A stretch of DNA of 5,383 bases from Patescibacteria group bacterium (lineage in GTDB: Bacteria; Patescibacteriota; Microgenomatia; UBA1400; MFAQ01), in NCBI GenBank assembly GCA_018817845.1, contig JAHITH010000101.1:1-5383 (forward strand), read 5' to 3'. Within the stretch, counting starts at the first letter, position 1. Each line of letters starts with the position of its first letter. Of this stretch, positions 5,291 to 5,383 are shown piece by piece. Position numbers and translations under genes: made by a program. Below the pieces are notes generated by a model. That model saw only the letters and a list, made by a program, of their open reading frames with translations, was not told the origin of the DNA and made no database searches.

Positions 5291-5383
5291 ATGGAAATCA
5301 AAACATTAAGTTTAGGGCCACTTCAAACCAACTGCTATCTGGTTTGGTGTTCCAAAACTCTAGAATGCATAATAATCGACCCG
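5291..5383 (+). CDS. Metallo-beta-lactamase-fold hydrolase, N-terminal fragment (3' partial)
   Basis: The first 31 codons run off the window end without a stop. The peptide (MEIKTLSLGPLQTNCYLVW, then IIIDP) matches the start of MBL-fold hydrolases of the glyoxalase II-like (GloB/YcbL) group: a beta strand, the G-x-x-x-x-N-C-Y turn, a second strand, and a strand ending in IDP, normally followed by Gly. The zinc ligands (HxHxDH) would come further on and cannot be checked. Members hydrolyse thioesters or other ester-like bonds with two metal ions in the cytosol; substrate cannot be told from this fragment. The ATG lies six bases after TATACT, so the gene is predicted leaderless and divergent from the SIMPL gene. 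Confidence 0.8.
   Translation, partial: MEIKTLSLGPLQTNCYLVWCSKTLECIIIDP

Overview
The window most resembles an accessory-poor stretch of a Candidate Phyla Radiation (Patescibacteria) genome, possibly Microgenomates. This is inferred from style, not from a marker gene: very short spacers, start codons sitting at the predicted transcription start (leaderless genes), a compact RadA, a four-domain S1 protein, and a large Asn/Thr/Ser/Pro-rich membrane-anchored surface protein with no family I can name. The standard code is used; the visible stops are TAA or TAG and no internal TGA is read through. The + strand is C-rich and G-poor throughout, whichever strand is coding.

Layout. (1) 2-1396 (+): C-terminal 464 residues of a surface protein whose start lies before the window, with a C-terminal membrane anchor. 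Two G-rich palindromic insertions lie inside it in frame. (2) 1397-1596: gene-free, with three successive stem-loops, the last a good intrinsic terminator. (3) 1597-1782 (-): a 61-residue helical protein of unknown function with a near-consensus promoter. (4) 1783-2016: gene-free, holding that promoter, two DnaA-box-like nonamers, a short palindrome and the radA promoter. (5) 2017-3348 (+): radA, whose last codons and stop lie in a palindromic repeat. (6) 3362-4471 (-): S1-domain protein (rpsA-like), convergent with radA. (7) 4524-5267 (-): SIMPL/DUF541 envelope protein, upstream of rpsA on the same strand. (8) 5291-5383 (+): first 31 codons of a metallo-beta-lactamase-fold hydrolase, divergent from the SIMPL gene.

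The genes do not form an obvious pathway. RadA (recombination) and S1 (translation) are housekeeping functions; the surface protein and the SIMPL protein are extracytoplasmic. The most interesting content is non-coding. A 10-bp perfect palindrome acts as overlapping -10 elements for two divergent leaderless genes. Several palindromes of different families lie inside or at the ends of genes, in the manner of protein-coding palindromic elements. A 15-bp-arm perfect inverted repeat stands beside a terminator. I see no CRISPR array, transposase, rRNA or credible tRNA.
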